The notes: generated from the letters alone by a model not told the origin. Numbered from the stretch's first letter, positions 1 to 5,914 are shown. The stretch: 6,112 bases of DNA from Nitrospinota bacterium (GCA_022561525.1 JADFRB010000134.1:1-6112); one strand, 5' to 3'. Made by a program: numbers and translations.

Positions 1-126
1 AACCACTCCGGGCTGTACTCACTGCTCGCGCATACTCACCTGATAGCTGACATCACAGACGCTAACGACGCTAACTGGGATACAGCTTACGGTTGGGGCG
101 ATCACGAGCCGTTTATCGATGTATGA
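1..126 (+). CDS. Partial phage tail-fibre-like protein, 3' fragment
   Basis: The first reading frame is open from base 1 to a TGA at 124-126 and encodes 41 residues with no start in the window. Two stretches are typical of the repeat regions of phage tail fibres and related structural proteins: HTHLIADITD (residues 11-20) and NWDTAYGWGDH (residues 25-35). Such proteins bind host surfaces at the tip of a phage or phage-like tail. Recognisable similarity ends at about residue 35; the remaining codons run into DNA that belongs to nuoG in another frame. No other phage gene is visible and the stop is probably not the native one. The family assignment rests on motif recognition only. It could be a prophage remnant next to a rearranged nuoG, or foreign sequence joined by an assembly error. 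Confidence 0.6.
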   Translation, partial: NHSGLYSLLAHTHLIADITDANDANWDTAYGWGDHEPFIDV

Positions 127-2152
127 CTTTCGGCCATGGATGCTGAAACGGTCGGAAACCATTTGTAATTTCTGCGGTGATGGTTGCCAGATGACCGTGC
201 AACGAAAAGATGAAGATCTCATCGAAGTCAATTCTACGTTGGGCGCAGGTCGCAATGATGGCGATCTGTGTGCCCGAGGGTATTTTGGCTATCACGCGAA
301 TGTGCATCCTGATCGGTTACAGAATCCGTTAATACGACAAGCTGATGGATCGTTTGCCGAAGTCACGTGGGAAGACGCGCTGGAGCGGGTCGCCGAAAAT
401 TTTTCTCAGATTAAGGCCGCTCATGGGGCCGGGGCCATCGGTGGGCTTATTACGGCCCGTTGCACCAATGAGGAACTCTACGCATTTCAGAAATTTATGC
501 GAGGCGTGGTTGGAACTCCTCACGTGGATAGTAGTGCGCGGTATGGCTATATCAATGGTGTCAAAGCCCTTCAACGTGTGCAAGGCACCTATCGGTGGAC
601 CGTTATGTTTGAGGATATTGTGGAAGCGGATGTGGTGTTGCTGGTTGGTACGAGTATTACCGAGGCGAATCCCATTACCGGGTTGAAAGTCAAACAAGCG
701 GTCAAAAAGTGCGGGGCCAAGCTCATCACGCTTGAAACTGCGGTCCCCGCTTTTTCAACCGTTAGTAATATCACGACTTTAGCCACTCATCATTTGACCG
801 TGCTCCCGGGGTGCTTTGATGTCGCCGTGCTTGGATTGATTAAGTCACTGGTAGAGCAGAATTTGGTCGATGAACGAACTTCCGAAAAGGCCACTGAGTT
901 TGCGCGTATCATTATTGCCGAGGTCGAAAAGATCTCATGGCAAGAGATTCAACAAGCTGTTGGATTGTCTTCAGATCAGTTTCATTCTGCTTCCCGAACA
1001 TTGAGTCAGGCACAACGGCTGGTTGTTCTTGCTGGACAGGGAGTGCTTCGAGACATAGGTGGTGAAGGCATTGTCACCAATCTGCTTGACCTGTTGATTC
1101 TTTCTGGGCACCACGGTACCCAGGGTTCCGGCTTAGGCGTCTTGGCAGAAGAAAACAATGAACAGGGCGCTATCGAAATGGGCGTTGTGGCCGAGTATCT
1201 TCCTGGGCCGTCGAAGGCCAACAATGACACGGCCCAAACTACATTATCGAAAATCTGGGGCATGAGTGTCCCGACGACTCCCGGCGCTACCATGGTGGAG
1301 ATGTTTGATCGAGCTCGTCAGGGCAGTCTTAAGGCGATGTTTATTGTGGGGGAAAATCCCCTCGAGTCCTTGCCACCTGATGCCAAGGTGTCTGAGTCGC
1401 TTGATGCGTTGGAATTTATAGTGTGTCAAGAGCTCTACATGACGGAAACGGCCAAGAAAGCTCACGTCGTGCTGCCCGCTTCTTCGGCGGTCGAAAAAGA
1501 TGGGACCTTTACGAATACCGAAGGCCATGTCCAACCTGTGCGCAAATCCATCGAGCCACTTGGAGAAAGTCAGCCGGATTGGGAGATCTTTTCCGCTTTG
1601 TCTGTGCTCATGGATTCACCCATGGAATATGGAGAGGTCAAGGAAATCTTCAAAGAGATTCGTGGTCTCATTCCCCAATATGGGTTGTTGGGACCAATGG
1701 CGATTGCTCATGTTGCCACAGCTGATGTGGTGGAACAGTACCTTCGTGAAGGGTTCAAGGAAGATGTGCATGTTCGATATGCGTTGACCAAAAAGATCTC
1801 AGCACATGACGGGGCGTTGACCCTGGTCCTGGGACAATCGATGTATCACTCAGGAAAATTTAGTACGCGATCCAAAGGACTGACACAGATTCAAGACAGT
1901 GGGGTGCTCAGTTTGAATCCTGAGGATGCGACTCGGATTGGTGTGGAGGAGGGAGCCAGCGTTCGTCTGTCGAATGGGAATGGGGTCGTGACCGTTCCTG
2001 TTAAACTGGTTGATCGAATACCACCAGGCGTGGCATGGTTTCCGGAACATTTTGATCGCGAACTTCGTCTACTCTTTCGTGTGACTGTTGATGAACGCAA
2101 TCATGTGCCGTGCTGGAAAACCACACAGGTTCGTGTTGATCGGGTTCCTTAG
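119..2152 (+). CDS. nuoG: NADH-quinone oxidoreductase subunit G, 5'-truncated
   Basis: NuoG is the large peripheral-arm subunit of complex I, passing electrons from NADH through Fe-S clusters towards quinone. The visible part is the molybdopterin-oxidoreductase fold. Four cysteines (C16, C19, C23, C51 from Met 119) form the N-terminal [4Fe-4S] motif of that fold. A molybdopterin-oxidoreductase core follows (about 60-500, with VLPASSAVEKDGTFTNTEG near 451-469), then a C-terminal dinucleotide-binding-like domain (about 565-655). Where formate dehydrogenases carry the catalytic Cys or Sec, this protein reads DSSARYGY (137-144), arguing for NuoG rather than a formate dehydrogenase. ATG 119 has no convincing ribosome-binding site. 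The upstream codons 95-118 in this frame (GAITSRLS) still look like NuoG linker. The family's roughly 220 N-terminal residues with the [2Fe-2S] and further [4Fe-4S] clusters are missing, so this is an internal Met of a truncated gene. The TAG stop shares its last base with the element at 2152. nuoH and nuoI follow on the same strand. Confidence 0.87.
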   Translation: MYDFRPWMLKRSETICNFCGDGCQMTVQRKDEDLIEVNSTLGAGRNDGDLCARGYFGYHANVHPDRLQNPLIRQADGSFAEVTWEDALERVAENFSQIKAAHGAGAIGGLITARCTNEELYAFQKFMRGVVGTPHVDSSARYGYINGVKALQRVQGTYRWTVMFEDIVEADVVLLVGTSITEANPITGLKVKQAVKKCGAKLITLETAVPAFSTVSNITTLATHHLTVLPGCFDVAVLGLIKSLVEQNLVDERTSEKATEFARIIIAEVEKISWQEIQQAVGLSSDQFHSASRTLSQAQRLVVLAGQGVLRDIGGEGIVTNLLDLLILSGHHGTQGSGLGVLAEENNEQGAIEMGVVAEYLPGPSKANNDTAQTTLSKIWGMSVPTTPGATMVEMFDRARQGSLKAMFIVGENPLESLPPDAKVSESLDALEFIVCQELYMTETAKKAHVVLPASSAVEKDGTFTNTEGHVQPVRKSIEPLGESQPDWEIFSALSVLMDSPMEYGEVKEIFKEIRGLIPQYGLLGPMAIAHVATADVVEQYLREGFKEDVHVRYALTKKISAHDGALTLVLGQSMYHSGKFSTRSKGLTQIQDSGVLSLNPEDATRIGVEEGASVRLSNGNGVVTVPVKLVDRIPPGVAWFPEHFDRELRLLFRVTVDERNHVPCWKTTQVRVDRVP

Positions 2153-2308
2153 GGCTCGCGCAAAAATAACTTCCCCTGTTTGGGCGTCGATCCATCCAGT
2201 CTGGCGGCGTTGCTCGTCCTTTCCATACGAGGAGTATGCGCAGTCCTCGCGTCTTGCCAGACAGGCGTCTCAGCACCCAAACATGGGAAGTTATTCTTGC
2301 GCGAACCC
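2152..2308. mobile_element. MITE-like palindromic element E1 at the nuoG stop codon
   Basis: This 157-bp non-coding element has 33-bp terminal inverted repeats, 2152-2184 and 2276-2308, matching at 30 of 33 positions and beginning GGGCTCGCGC / GGGTTCGCGC. It is flanked by a 3-bp direct repeat TTA (2149-2151 and 2309-2311), consistent with a target-site duplication. Inside are a second inverted repeat, GTCTGGC (2199-2205) with GCCAGAC (2256-2262), and a central small hairpin CATAC-GAGGA-GTATG (2224-2238). Transcribed as part of the nuoG-nuoH message it would fold into one long interrupted hairpin. There is no T-tract at its centre, so it should not act as a simple intrinsic terminator and read-through to nuoH is plausible. 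Its ends match those of the elements at 4072-4251 and 4529-4583. Confidence 0.75.
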
Positions 2309-2380
2309 TTAGCCTTCATAATCCGTGAGCCAGATTTTTTCATTGGTGTAGCTGATACCTAAATTGATGACCAGCCTACT

Positions 2381-2388
2381 GAAGGAGA
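2381..2388 (+). promoter_or_regulatory. Ribosome-binding site deciding the GTG start of nuoH
   Basis: GAAGGAGA lies seven bases before the GTG at 2395. It is the strongest Shine-Dalgarno sequence in the window and fixes this GTG, rather than a later ATG, as the nuoH start. It lies in the 86 bp between element E1 and nuoH; I saw no convincing promoter there. Confidence 0.75.
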
Positions 2389-2394
2389 TGATTT

Positions 2395-3450
2395 GTGAAT
2401 GAAGTTGTCGTGAGATTGGCACTCACAGTGTCGCAAATTGCTGTGGTCATGGGCGTCGTGTTGCTCACCGTTGCCTTGCTCACGCTCATGGAGCGCAAGG
2501 TGCTGAGTTGGATGCAGGACCGGATGGGGCCAATGGAAGTAGGTCCCTATGGCATTCTCCAACCCGTTGCTGATGGATTGAAGTTGTTCTTTAAAGAAGA
2601 CATTATTCCTGCTGGGGCTAACAAAATTATGTTTAGTATGGCTCCCATCTTAGTGTTGGTTCCGGCCCTCATTGGGTTTGCCGTGATTCCCTTTGGGCCC
2701 TCATGGAATGTCGAGGTATTCGGTGTCCAATTTAAACCCTTTGTTGTCAGTGATCTTAATATTGGGGTGTTATACATCCTGGCCTTTACTTCTATCGGCG
2801 CGTATGGAATTATTTTGGGTGGATGGTCCTCTAACAGTAAATACTCGCTGTTGGGTGGACTCCGGGCGGCAGCCCAGTTAATCAGTTATGAGTTAAACGT
2901 GGGATTGGCCATTGTTGGCGTGTTGTTGTTGTCTGGGAGCCTGAGCTTAGTCACGATCACGGAAGGGCAACTTGGTGGGTTTTGGAATTGGTATGCGTTT
3001 GCTCCTCCGTTTCCCCAGTTTGTCGCATTTGTCGTGTTTCTGATCGCGTCTATTGCCGAGACCAACCGGATCCCGTTTGATCTTCCCGAAGCCGAAAGTG
3101 AGCTGGTAGCTGGGTTCTTTACCGAATACAGTGGAATGCGGTTTGCCTTTTTCTTCTTGGCTGAATACGCCAACATGATTCTGGTGTCGTGTGTGGCGAC
3201 GGTTCTCTTCTTTGGTGGATGGGACGCGCCGTTGCCAATTCTTCAAGCCCCTGGTGATTTGGCCTGGGTGACGGGGATCATGTGGTTTTCGCTGAAAGTG
3301 GCGTTCTTCCTCTTTTTATTTTTCTGGATTCGCGCCACCCTTCCACGGCTTCGGTATGATCAACTGATGCGGTTTGGATGGAAGGTGCTTCTGCCGATTG
3401 CCTTGGGCAATGTCGTGATCACGTCCATCATGGCCTACATTTTTCACTAA
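2395..3450 (+). CDS. nuoH: NADH-quinone oxidoreductase subunit H
   Basis: NuoH (ND1 homologue) is the membrane subunit at the junction of the peripheral and membrane arms of complex I and forms much of the quinone-binding chamber. The 351 residues begin with GTG behind a strong ribosome-binding site, and the length is normal for the family. Family signatures include ERKVLSWMQDRMGP (33-46), followed by PYGILQPVADGLKLFFKED (51-69), then SYELNVGL (164-171). The acidic loop follows, with AETNRIPFDLPEAESELV (221-238) and FFTEYSGMRFAFFFLAEYAN (241-260), and the C-terminal WIRATLPRLRYDQLM (311-325). About eight hydrophobic segments can be seen, near residues 12-33, 80-100, 125-145, 160-182, 205-222, 250-275, 295-313 and 328-348, as expected for this family. 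The gene is intact, sits 242 bp behind nuoG because of the inserted element E1, and ends 19 bp before nuoI. Confidence 0.97.
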   Translation: MNEVVVRLALTVSQIAVVMGVVLLTVALLTLMERKVLSWMQDRMGPMEVGPYGILQPVADGLKLFFKEDIIPAGANKIMFSMAPILVLVPALIGFAVIPFGPSWNVEVFGVQFKPFVVSDLNIGVLYILAFTSIGAYGIILGGWSSNSKYSLLGGLRAAAQLISYELNVGLAIVGVLLLSGSLSLVTITEGQLGGFWNWYAFAPPFPQFVAFVVFLIASIAETNRIPFDLPEAESELVAGFFTEYSGMRFAFFFLAEYANMILVSCVATVLFFGGWDAPLPILQAPGDLAWVTGIMWFSLKVAFFLFLFFWIRATLPRLRYDQLMRFGWKVLLPIALGNVVITSIMAYIFH

Positions 3451-3469
3451 TGATGAAGTTGAGGTTTTC

Positions 3470-4009
3470 ATGAAAATCAAAGCGTGGTTCAGAACACTGA
3501 TCTTTTACGAAATCCTGGTAGGGATGAAACAGACAATGAAGCACTTGCTGAAGTACCGGCCCATTACGCTGGAATATCCGCATGTCAAAAAGCCCTTGCC
3601 GAGTAATTATCGAGGGATGTTGGCGCTTCTTCGGTACGATGACGACACGGAAAAATGTGTGGGTTGCGATTTGTGTGAGGCAGCCTGTCCGTCGCGGGTA
3701 ATTCGAGTCGTGAGTGCCGAAGTGCCCGGCGAACCCACCAAGCGGTATGCCAAAGAATTTTATATGGATATGACGCGATGTCTGTTTTGCGGGATGTGTG
3801 TTCAAGCCTGCCCGGTTGATGCCTTGGCCATGACCCAGGAATTCGAATGGGCTGTGTCTAACAAACGCGATTTGGATTTAAATAAAGAGCAGTTGTTGGC
3901 CATTGGGGACCGTGCCTTCCCTGTCAAAGAAAAACGCTTGGAATTTCAACATCCGAATGTTGCGTATTTCAACGTGTCATTCAAAGATATTCCCGAGAAA
4001 GAATTCTGA
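3470..4009 (+). CDS. nuoI: NADH-quinone oxidoreductase subunit I
   Basis: NuoI is the ferredoxin-like subunit of the complex I peripheral arm. It carries two [4Fe-4S] clusters (N6a and N6b in the standard nomenclature) that relay electrons towards the terminal cluster next to quinone. The 179-residue protein shows both CxxCxxCxxxCP motifs: C63, C66, C69, C73 (CVGCDLCEAACP) and C104, C107, C110, C114 (CLFCGMCVQACP). The N-terminal stretch before residue 30 is amphipathic, as in the family where it lies against the membrane. The ATG follows GAGG (3461-3464) at a five-base spacing, and only 19 bp separate it from the nuoH stop, so the two are surely co-transcribed. The protein appears complete. 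No nuoJ follows; a repeat-rich 675-bp gap begins instead. Confidence 0.96.
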   Translation: MKIKAWFRTLIFYEILVGMKQTMKHLLKYRPITLEYPHVKKPLPSNYRGMLALLRYDDDTEKCVGCDLCEAACPSRVIRVVSAEVPGEPTKRYAKEFYMDMTRCLFCGMCVQACPVDALAMTQEFEWAVSNKRDLDLNKEQLLAIGDRAFPVKEKRLEFQHPNVAYFNVSFKDIPEKEF

Positions 4010-4029
4010 TTAACACCATCATGGTCTCC

Positions 4030-4060
4030 ATTCCCAATGCGTCGGGCATTGGAGGGGAAT
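4030..4060 (+). terminator. Small hairpin just after nuoI, possible 3' end signal
   Basis: CCAATGC (4034-4040) pairs perfectly with GCATTGG (4046-4052) around a five-base loop. The stem can be extended by ATTC/GAAT (4030-4033 with 4057-4060) across a bulge. It starts 20 bases after the nuoI stop. No T-tract follows, so it is more likely a message-stabilising 3' hairpin or a weak terminator than a canonical intrinsic terminator. Confidence 0.35.
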
Positions 4061-4071
4061 TGAATGTGTAA

Positions 4072-4251
4072 GGACCTGAGAGAAAATAACTTGAACAATT
4101 TCGCGCCAAGATTTGGGTTAGATTTGGACGGAACGATTGAGAAAAACCCGAGGCATAGCACAGCTATGTTGAGGGTTTTTCGATTGAGGCCCGTTCAAAG
4201 ATGGCCCGAAGATTGGATGCGAAATTGTTCAAGTTATTTTCTCTCAGGTCC
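4072..4251. mobile_element. MITE-like element E2 with perfect 33-bp inverted repeats
   Basis: This 180-bp element has terminal inverted repeats that are identical over 33 bp (4072-4104 and 4219-4251), beginning GGACCTGAGAGAAAATAACT. It is flanked by the direct repeat TAA (4069-4071 and 4252-4254), consistent with a 3-bp target-site duplication. Inside lies a symmetric hairpin at 4141-4181; between arms and centre the two halves match poorly. No reading frame inside resembles a transposase, so it must be moved, if at all, by a transposase encoded elsewhere. Perfect identity of the arms suggests a recent insertion or selection for the structure. The right half (4195-4222) recurs at 4529-4556 with one mismatch, and the ends resemble those of the element at 2152-2308. 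Confidence 0.78.
4141..4181. terminator. Bidirectional intrinsic-terminator-like hairpin at the centre of E2
   Basis: GAAAAACCC (4141-4149) pairs with GGGTTTTTC (4173-4181), and inside it CATAGC (4154-4159) pairs with GCTATG (4163-4168) around the loop ACA. Four unpaired bases lie on each side between the two stems. Read from either strand the structure ends in a run of five T, as in bidirectional intrinsic terminators, although the inner loop and modest GC content make its strength uncertain. It is the best terminator candidate for the nuoGHI transcript. Confidence 0.5.
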
Positions 4252-4367
4252 TAAAGGGAGATGGGAAAAATTGGAACCCTCTTGTCCTCACAGATCACGC
4301 ATGACGGGTTACGCATCACGACTGCTTTTCCCTTTCCCGTTCCTTCACTGATGACGACTCAAATTGC

Positions 4368-4393
4368 TTGCATAACGGTCTACCCTTATGCAA
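4368..4393. other. Inverted repeat TTGCATAA-N10-TTATGCAA
   Basis: TTGCATAA (4368-4375) and TTATGCAA (4386-4393) are perfect inverted repeats ten bases apart, 35 bases before the yjbQ fragment. The spacing would suit a dimeric regulator site left over from the yjbQ promoter, but no convincing -35/-10 pair overlaps it. The surrounding stretch 4255-4428 holds no gene that I can see, only a weak 7-bp inverted repeat (GGGAAAA 4263-4269, TTTTCCC 4326-4332) and repeated ACGCAT words at 4297-4320. Confidence 0.25.
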
Positions 4394-4428
4394 AATGCAC
4401 ATCACATACGGTGATCGTCGTGCCATCT

Positions 4429-4539
4429 ATGAAGTTGTATCGAGAAGAACTGTGGGTTGAAACGAAAAGCCGTCGTGCCTACATGAATATTACTCCTCAG
4501 GTTGAAGCCGTCGTCAGGAATAGTCGTATCAAAGATGGC
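4429..4539 (+). pseudogene. yjbQ: N-terminal fragment of a YjbQ (UPF0047) family gene
   Basis: From ATG 4429, 37 codons match the start of the YjbQ/UPF0047 family as I know it. They read MKLYREELWVETKSRR (residues 1-16), then NITPQVEAVVR (20-30), then IKDG (34-37). Family members are small cytosolic proteins of about 135-140 residues, with thiamine-phosphate-synthase-like activity reported for some. After IKDG the frame continues into the end of mobile element E3 (PKMGCEVSRYF...) and stops at 4594-4596. The C-terminal three quarters, which hold the conserved histidines and acidic residues of the family, are absent from the window. The fragment is therefore almost certainly dead. Loss probably came from a deletion or recombination that joined the gene to E3. 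The family assignment is from recognition of the N-terminal motif. Confidence 0.68.
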
Positions 4540-4583
4540 CCGAAGATGGGATGCGAGGTGTCCAGGTATTTTTTAACAGGCCC
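4529..4583. mobile_element. MITE fragment E3, right half only
   Basis: Bases 4529-4556 repeat 4195-4222 of element E2 with one mismatch in 28. The remainder up to 4583 is a diverged version of E2's right terminal repeat, ending ACAGGCCC. The next three bases are TAA (4584-4586), the same as the flank of E2. No matching left end is found upstream; instead the YjbQ reading frame runs straight into the element. It is thus a half element, left by a deletion that also removed most of yjbQ. Confidence 0.65.
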
Positions 4584-4684
4584 TAAGCGCTTGTGATTCC
4601 TCAGCCACATACCGAAGAATACTGAGATGTTGAGTGCTGAATCCGTTCATTTGAAACAGACACTGTGATTGCGAGGAAGATAGC

Positions 4685-5698
4685 ATGTCGAGTTGGTATC
4701 GTCCCGATCCGTTAACACGGGATTTGATTCATTTAATCAATGCCCGGCGCCATGATCATGGGGATTCTGAACTAGCTATTGAAGTGCTACAGGCTCTACT
4801 TGAACAGGAACGGGAACATGAGGTGTTGACCGTGCTGGCCGCGCTGGATGAAGAAATGGCGGAATGGCTGTTTGATCTCCTCGCCGAAGCCTCGTGTTCC
4901 GTGATGATCGATGGCGATCCAGATGATAAACCGGCCTATGCTGTGCTCGGTGCCATTGAGTTGCCGCTTCAGGCGAATTTGCCGAGTCCGCTTCAGTTGA
5001 AATTACAGCCCGAACGTACGGCTGATTTATTGAGGGAATGTCTCCACATTCCACCAGGGACGGTGGTGACGGTGGAACGTCGTTTGTTGACGGACACGAC
5101 GCTGGATTTTTTAAGTCTTCAAAAAATTTACGATCATGTGTCCGCGATTGCCAGTTCGCATCGTCGCCAACCGGTGGCAGCTCGCCTGCATCCTCCCGTC
5201 GAATCCACGGCATTTTTATTTTTCGAACTCACCGGCGCTGGAGATTCCTCGCTGCCGGAAACATTAGAGGAAAAAGACCGAGAGGCGCTGATCCAAGACT
5301 TAGTGGCTCAATGCTCGGAAATTGCGTTGGCGCCCAATTCCCTCGAAGCGCCGGTGTATGCCGCCTATGCGATGTTTGATGCGCAAAATGCCGTGCGACT
5401 GCATCGGTTAGCAGATGAAACTGCAGCTGTGTGGCATGATCTCGACCCACCTGTTCGTAGCCGAACGATTGTGCATCTTCATACCCAATGCGGAAATGGC
5501 GTGTACATGCCAGTGTGGACCGACTTATTCGATCCTGAACTTCCTGAAGATTATGGCCCAATCTGGACTTCGCCCGATGTCTGGGTCTTTACCGCCGACC
5601 TGCCTATTGAATGGCCGGGAGAAATGTTAACGAATCGACTCCTCGCCGAAGGCTGCACCCGATTCGAAAACCACATCGTCGAAGCTCAAGATAATTAA
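4685..5698 (+). CDS. Hypothetical acidic soluble protein, 337 residues
   Basis: I do not recognise this protein. The ATG is preceded by GAGGA (4673-4677) at a seven-base spacing and the frame is intact to TAA 5696-5698, with codon usage like the nuo genes. It has no signal peptide and no membrane segment, and is rich in Asp, Glu and Leu. Residues 28-70 look helical, with many Leu and Glu (EVLQALLEQEREHEVLTVL). Two mixed alpha/beta-like stretches follow: 84-155 (AYAVLGAIELPLQ ... LSLQKIYDHVSAI) and 260-325, the latter containing VHLHTQCGNGVYMPVW (263-278) and the Trp-rich IWTSPDVWVF (293-302). Cysteines are few (71, 119, 210, 269, 324) and not in a metal-binding pattern. It stands alone between mobile remnants, so its neighbours give no clue to function; a cytosolic role is the only safe inference. 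Confidence 0.85.
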   Translation: MSSWYRPDPLTRDLIHLINARRHDHGDSELAIEVLQALLEQEREHEVLTVLAALDEEMAEWLFDLLAEASCSVMIDGDPDDKPAYAVLGAIELPLQANLPSPLQLKLQPERTADLLRECLHIPPGTVVTVERRLLTDTTLDFLSLQKIYDHVSAIASSHRRQPVAARLHPPVESTAFLFFELTGAGDSSLPETLEEKDREALIQDLVAQCSEIALAPNSLEAPVYAAYAMFDAQNAVRLHRLADETAAVWHDLDPPVRSRTIVHLHTQCGNGVYMPVWTDLFDPELPEDYGPIWTSPDVWVFTADLPIEWPGEMLTNRLLAEGCTRFENHIVEAQDN

Positions 5699-5707
5699 TC
5701 GAGCTGC

Positions 5708-5910
5708 CTCTATGGTTGACTCCGGTTAGCCAGATCGCACAGCATTCATGGCCCTTTATATAGCTGATATCATGAGGATGGCTTGAAACGCAGCCATCGG
5801 TGTCCTGCGCCGTTTGTGGAGGAAAATAAACTCGTCCAGATAGCTCTGGGGATACTTCTTCTCAACAACGTTGCGTGGTCGAATTGCCTTCACCGGAGTC
5901 AACCATAGAG
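5708..5910. mobile_element. Internally deleted insertion-sequence remnant with 19-bp inverted repeats
   Basis: CTCTATGGTTGACTCCGGT at 5708-5726 recurs as its exact reverse complement at 5892-5910. The 165 bp between the repeats carry, on the minus strand, the last codons of an IS1595-like transposase, ending 29 bp before the left repeat. Such an arrangement, both ends plus only the 3' end of the transposase gene, is what an internal deletion of a full insertion sequence leaves. I found no 8-bp duplication of the flanking bases, which the IS1595 family would normally make, so the insertion is old or one end was exchanged. Confidence 0.6.
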
Positions 5911-5914
5911 CCAT
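5756..5914 (-). pseudogene. C-terminal remnant of an IS1595-like transposase
   Basis: On the minus strand an open frame ends with the TAA at 5756-5758. Its last residues include SYLDEFIFLHKRRRTPMAAF, followed by QAIL and a short tail. The pattern YLDEFxFxxxRRRTPMAAFQxLL is familiar from the C-terminus of IS1595/ISXO2-type DDE transposases, where this part follows the catalytic domain. Recognisable similarity covers about 5756-5872. Further upstream in the gene's direction the frame passes through the right inverted repeat at 5892-5910, so the catalytic domain has been deleted. The fragment cannot encode an active enzyme. The frame stays open to 5995, but that part looks like chance. Confidence 0.55.

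Noticed and set aside
119..2152. Formate dehydrogenase alpha subunit as identity of the first large gene
   Set aside because: The metal-ligating Cys/Sec site is replaced by SARYGY and the gene is followed directly by nuoH and nuoI.
2309..2394. A promoter for nuoH between element E1 and the gene
   Set aside because: No -35/-10 pair with reasonable spacing was found; nuoH is better explained by read-through from nuoG.
4064..4351. A 95-codon frame through element E2
   Set aside because: It runs through both arms of the palindrome, has no ribosome-binding site and resembles no protein; it is a by-product of the repeat.
4256..4583. A larger E3 element beginning GGGAGATGGGAAAA at 4256 and carrying the yjbQ fragment inside
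   Set aside because: Beyond GGG and an A-run the supposed left end does not match the family terminus, and no flanking TNA is at the right place.
4261..4596. A 111-codon frame from ATG 4261
   Set aside because: Its first 56 codons show no family resemblance and lie in repeat-rich DNA; only the part from Met 4429 resembles a known protein, so the longer frame is not a gene.
4776..5213. A 145-codon minus-strand frame inside the hypothetical gene
   Set aside because: It is the antisense shadow of a plus-strand gene with a better start and a longer frame, and has no recognisable motif.
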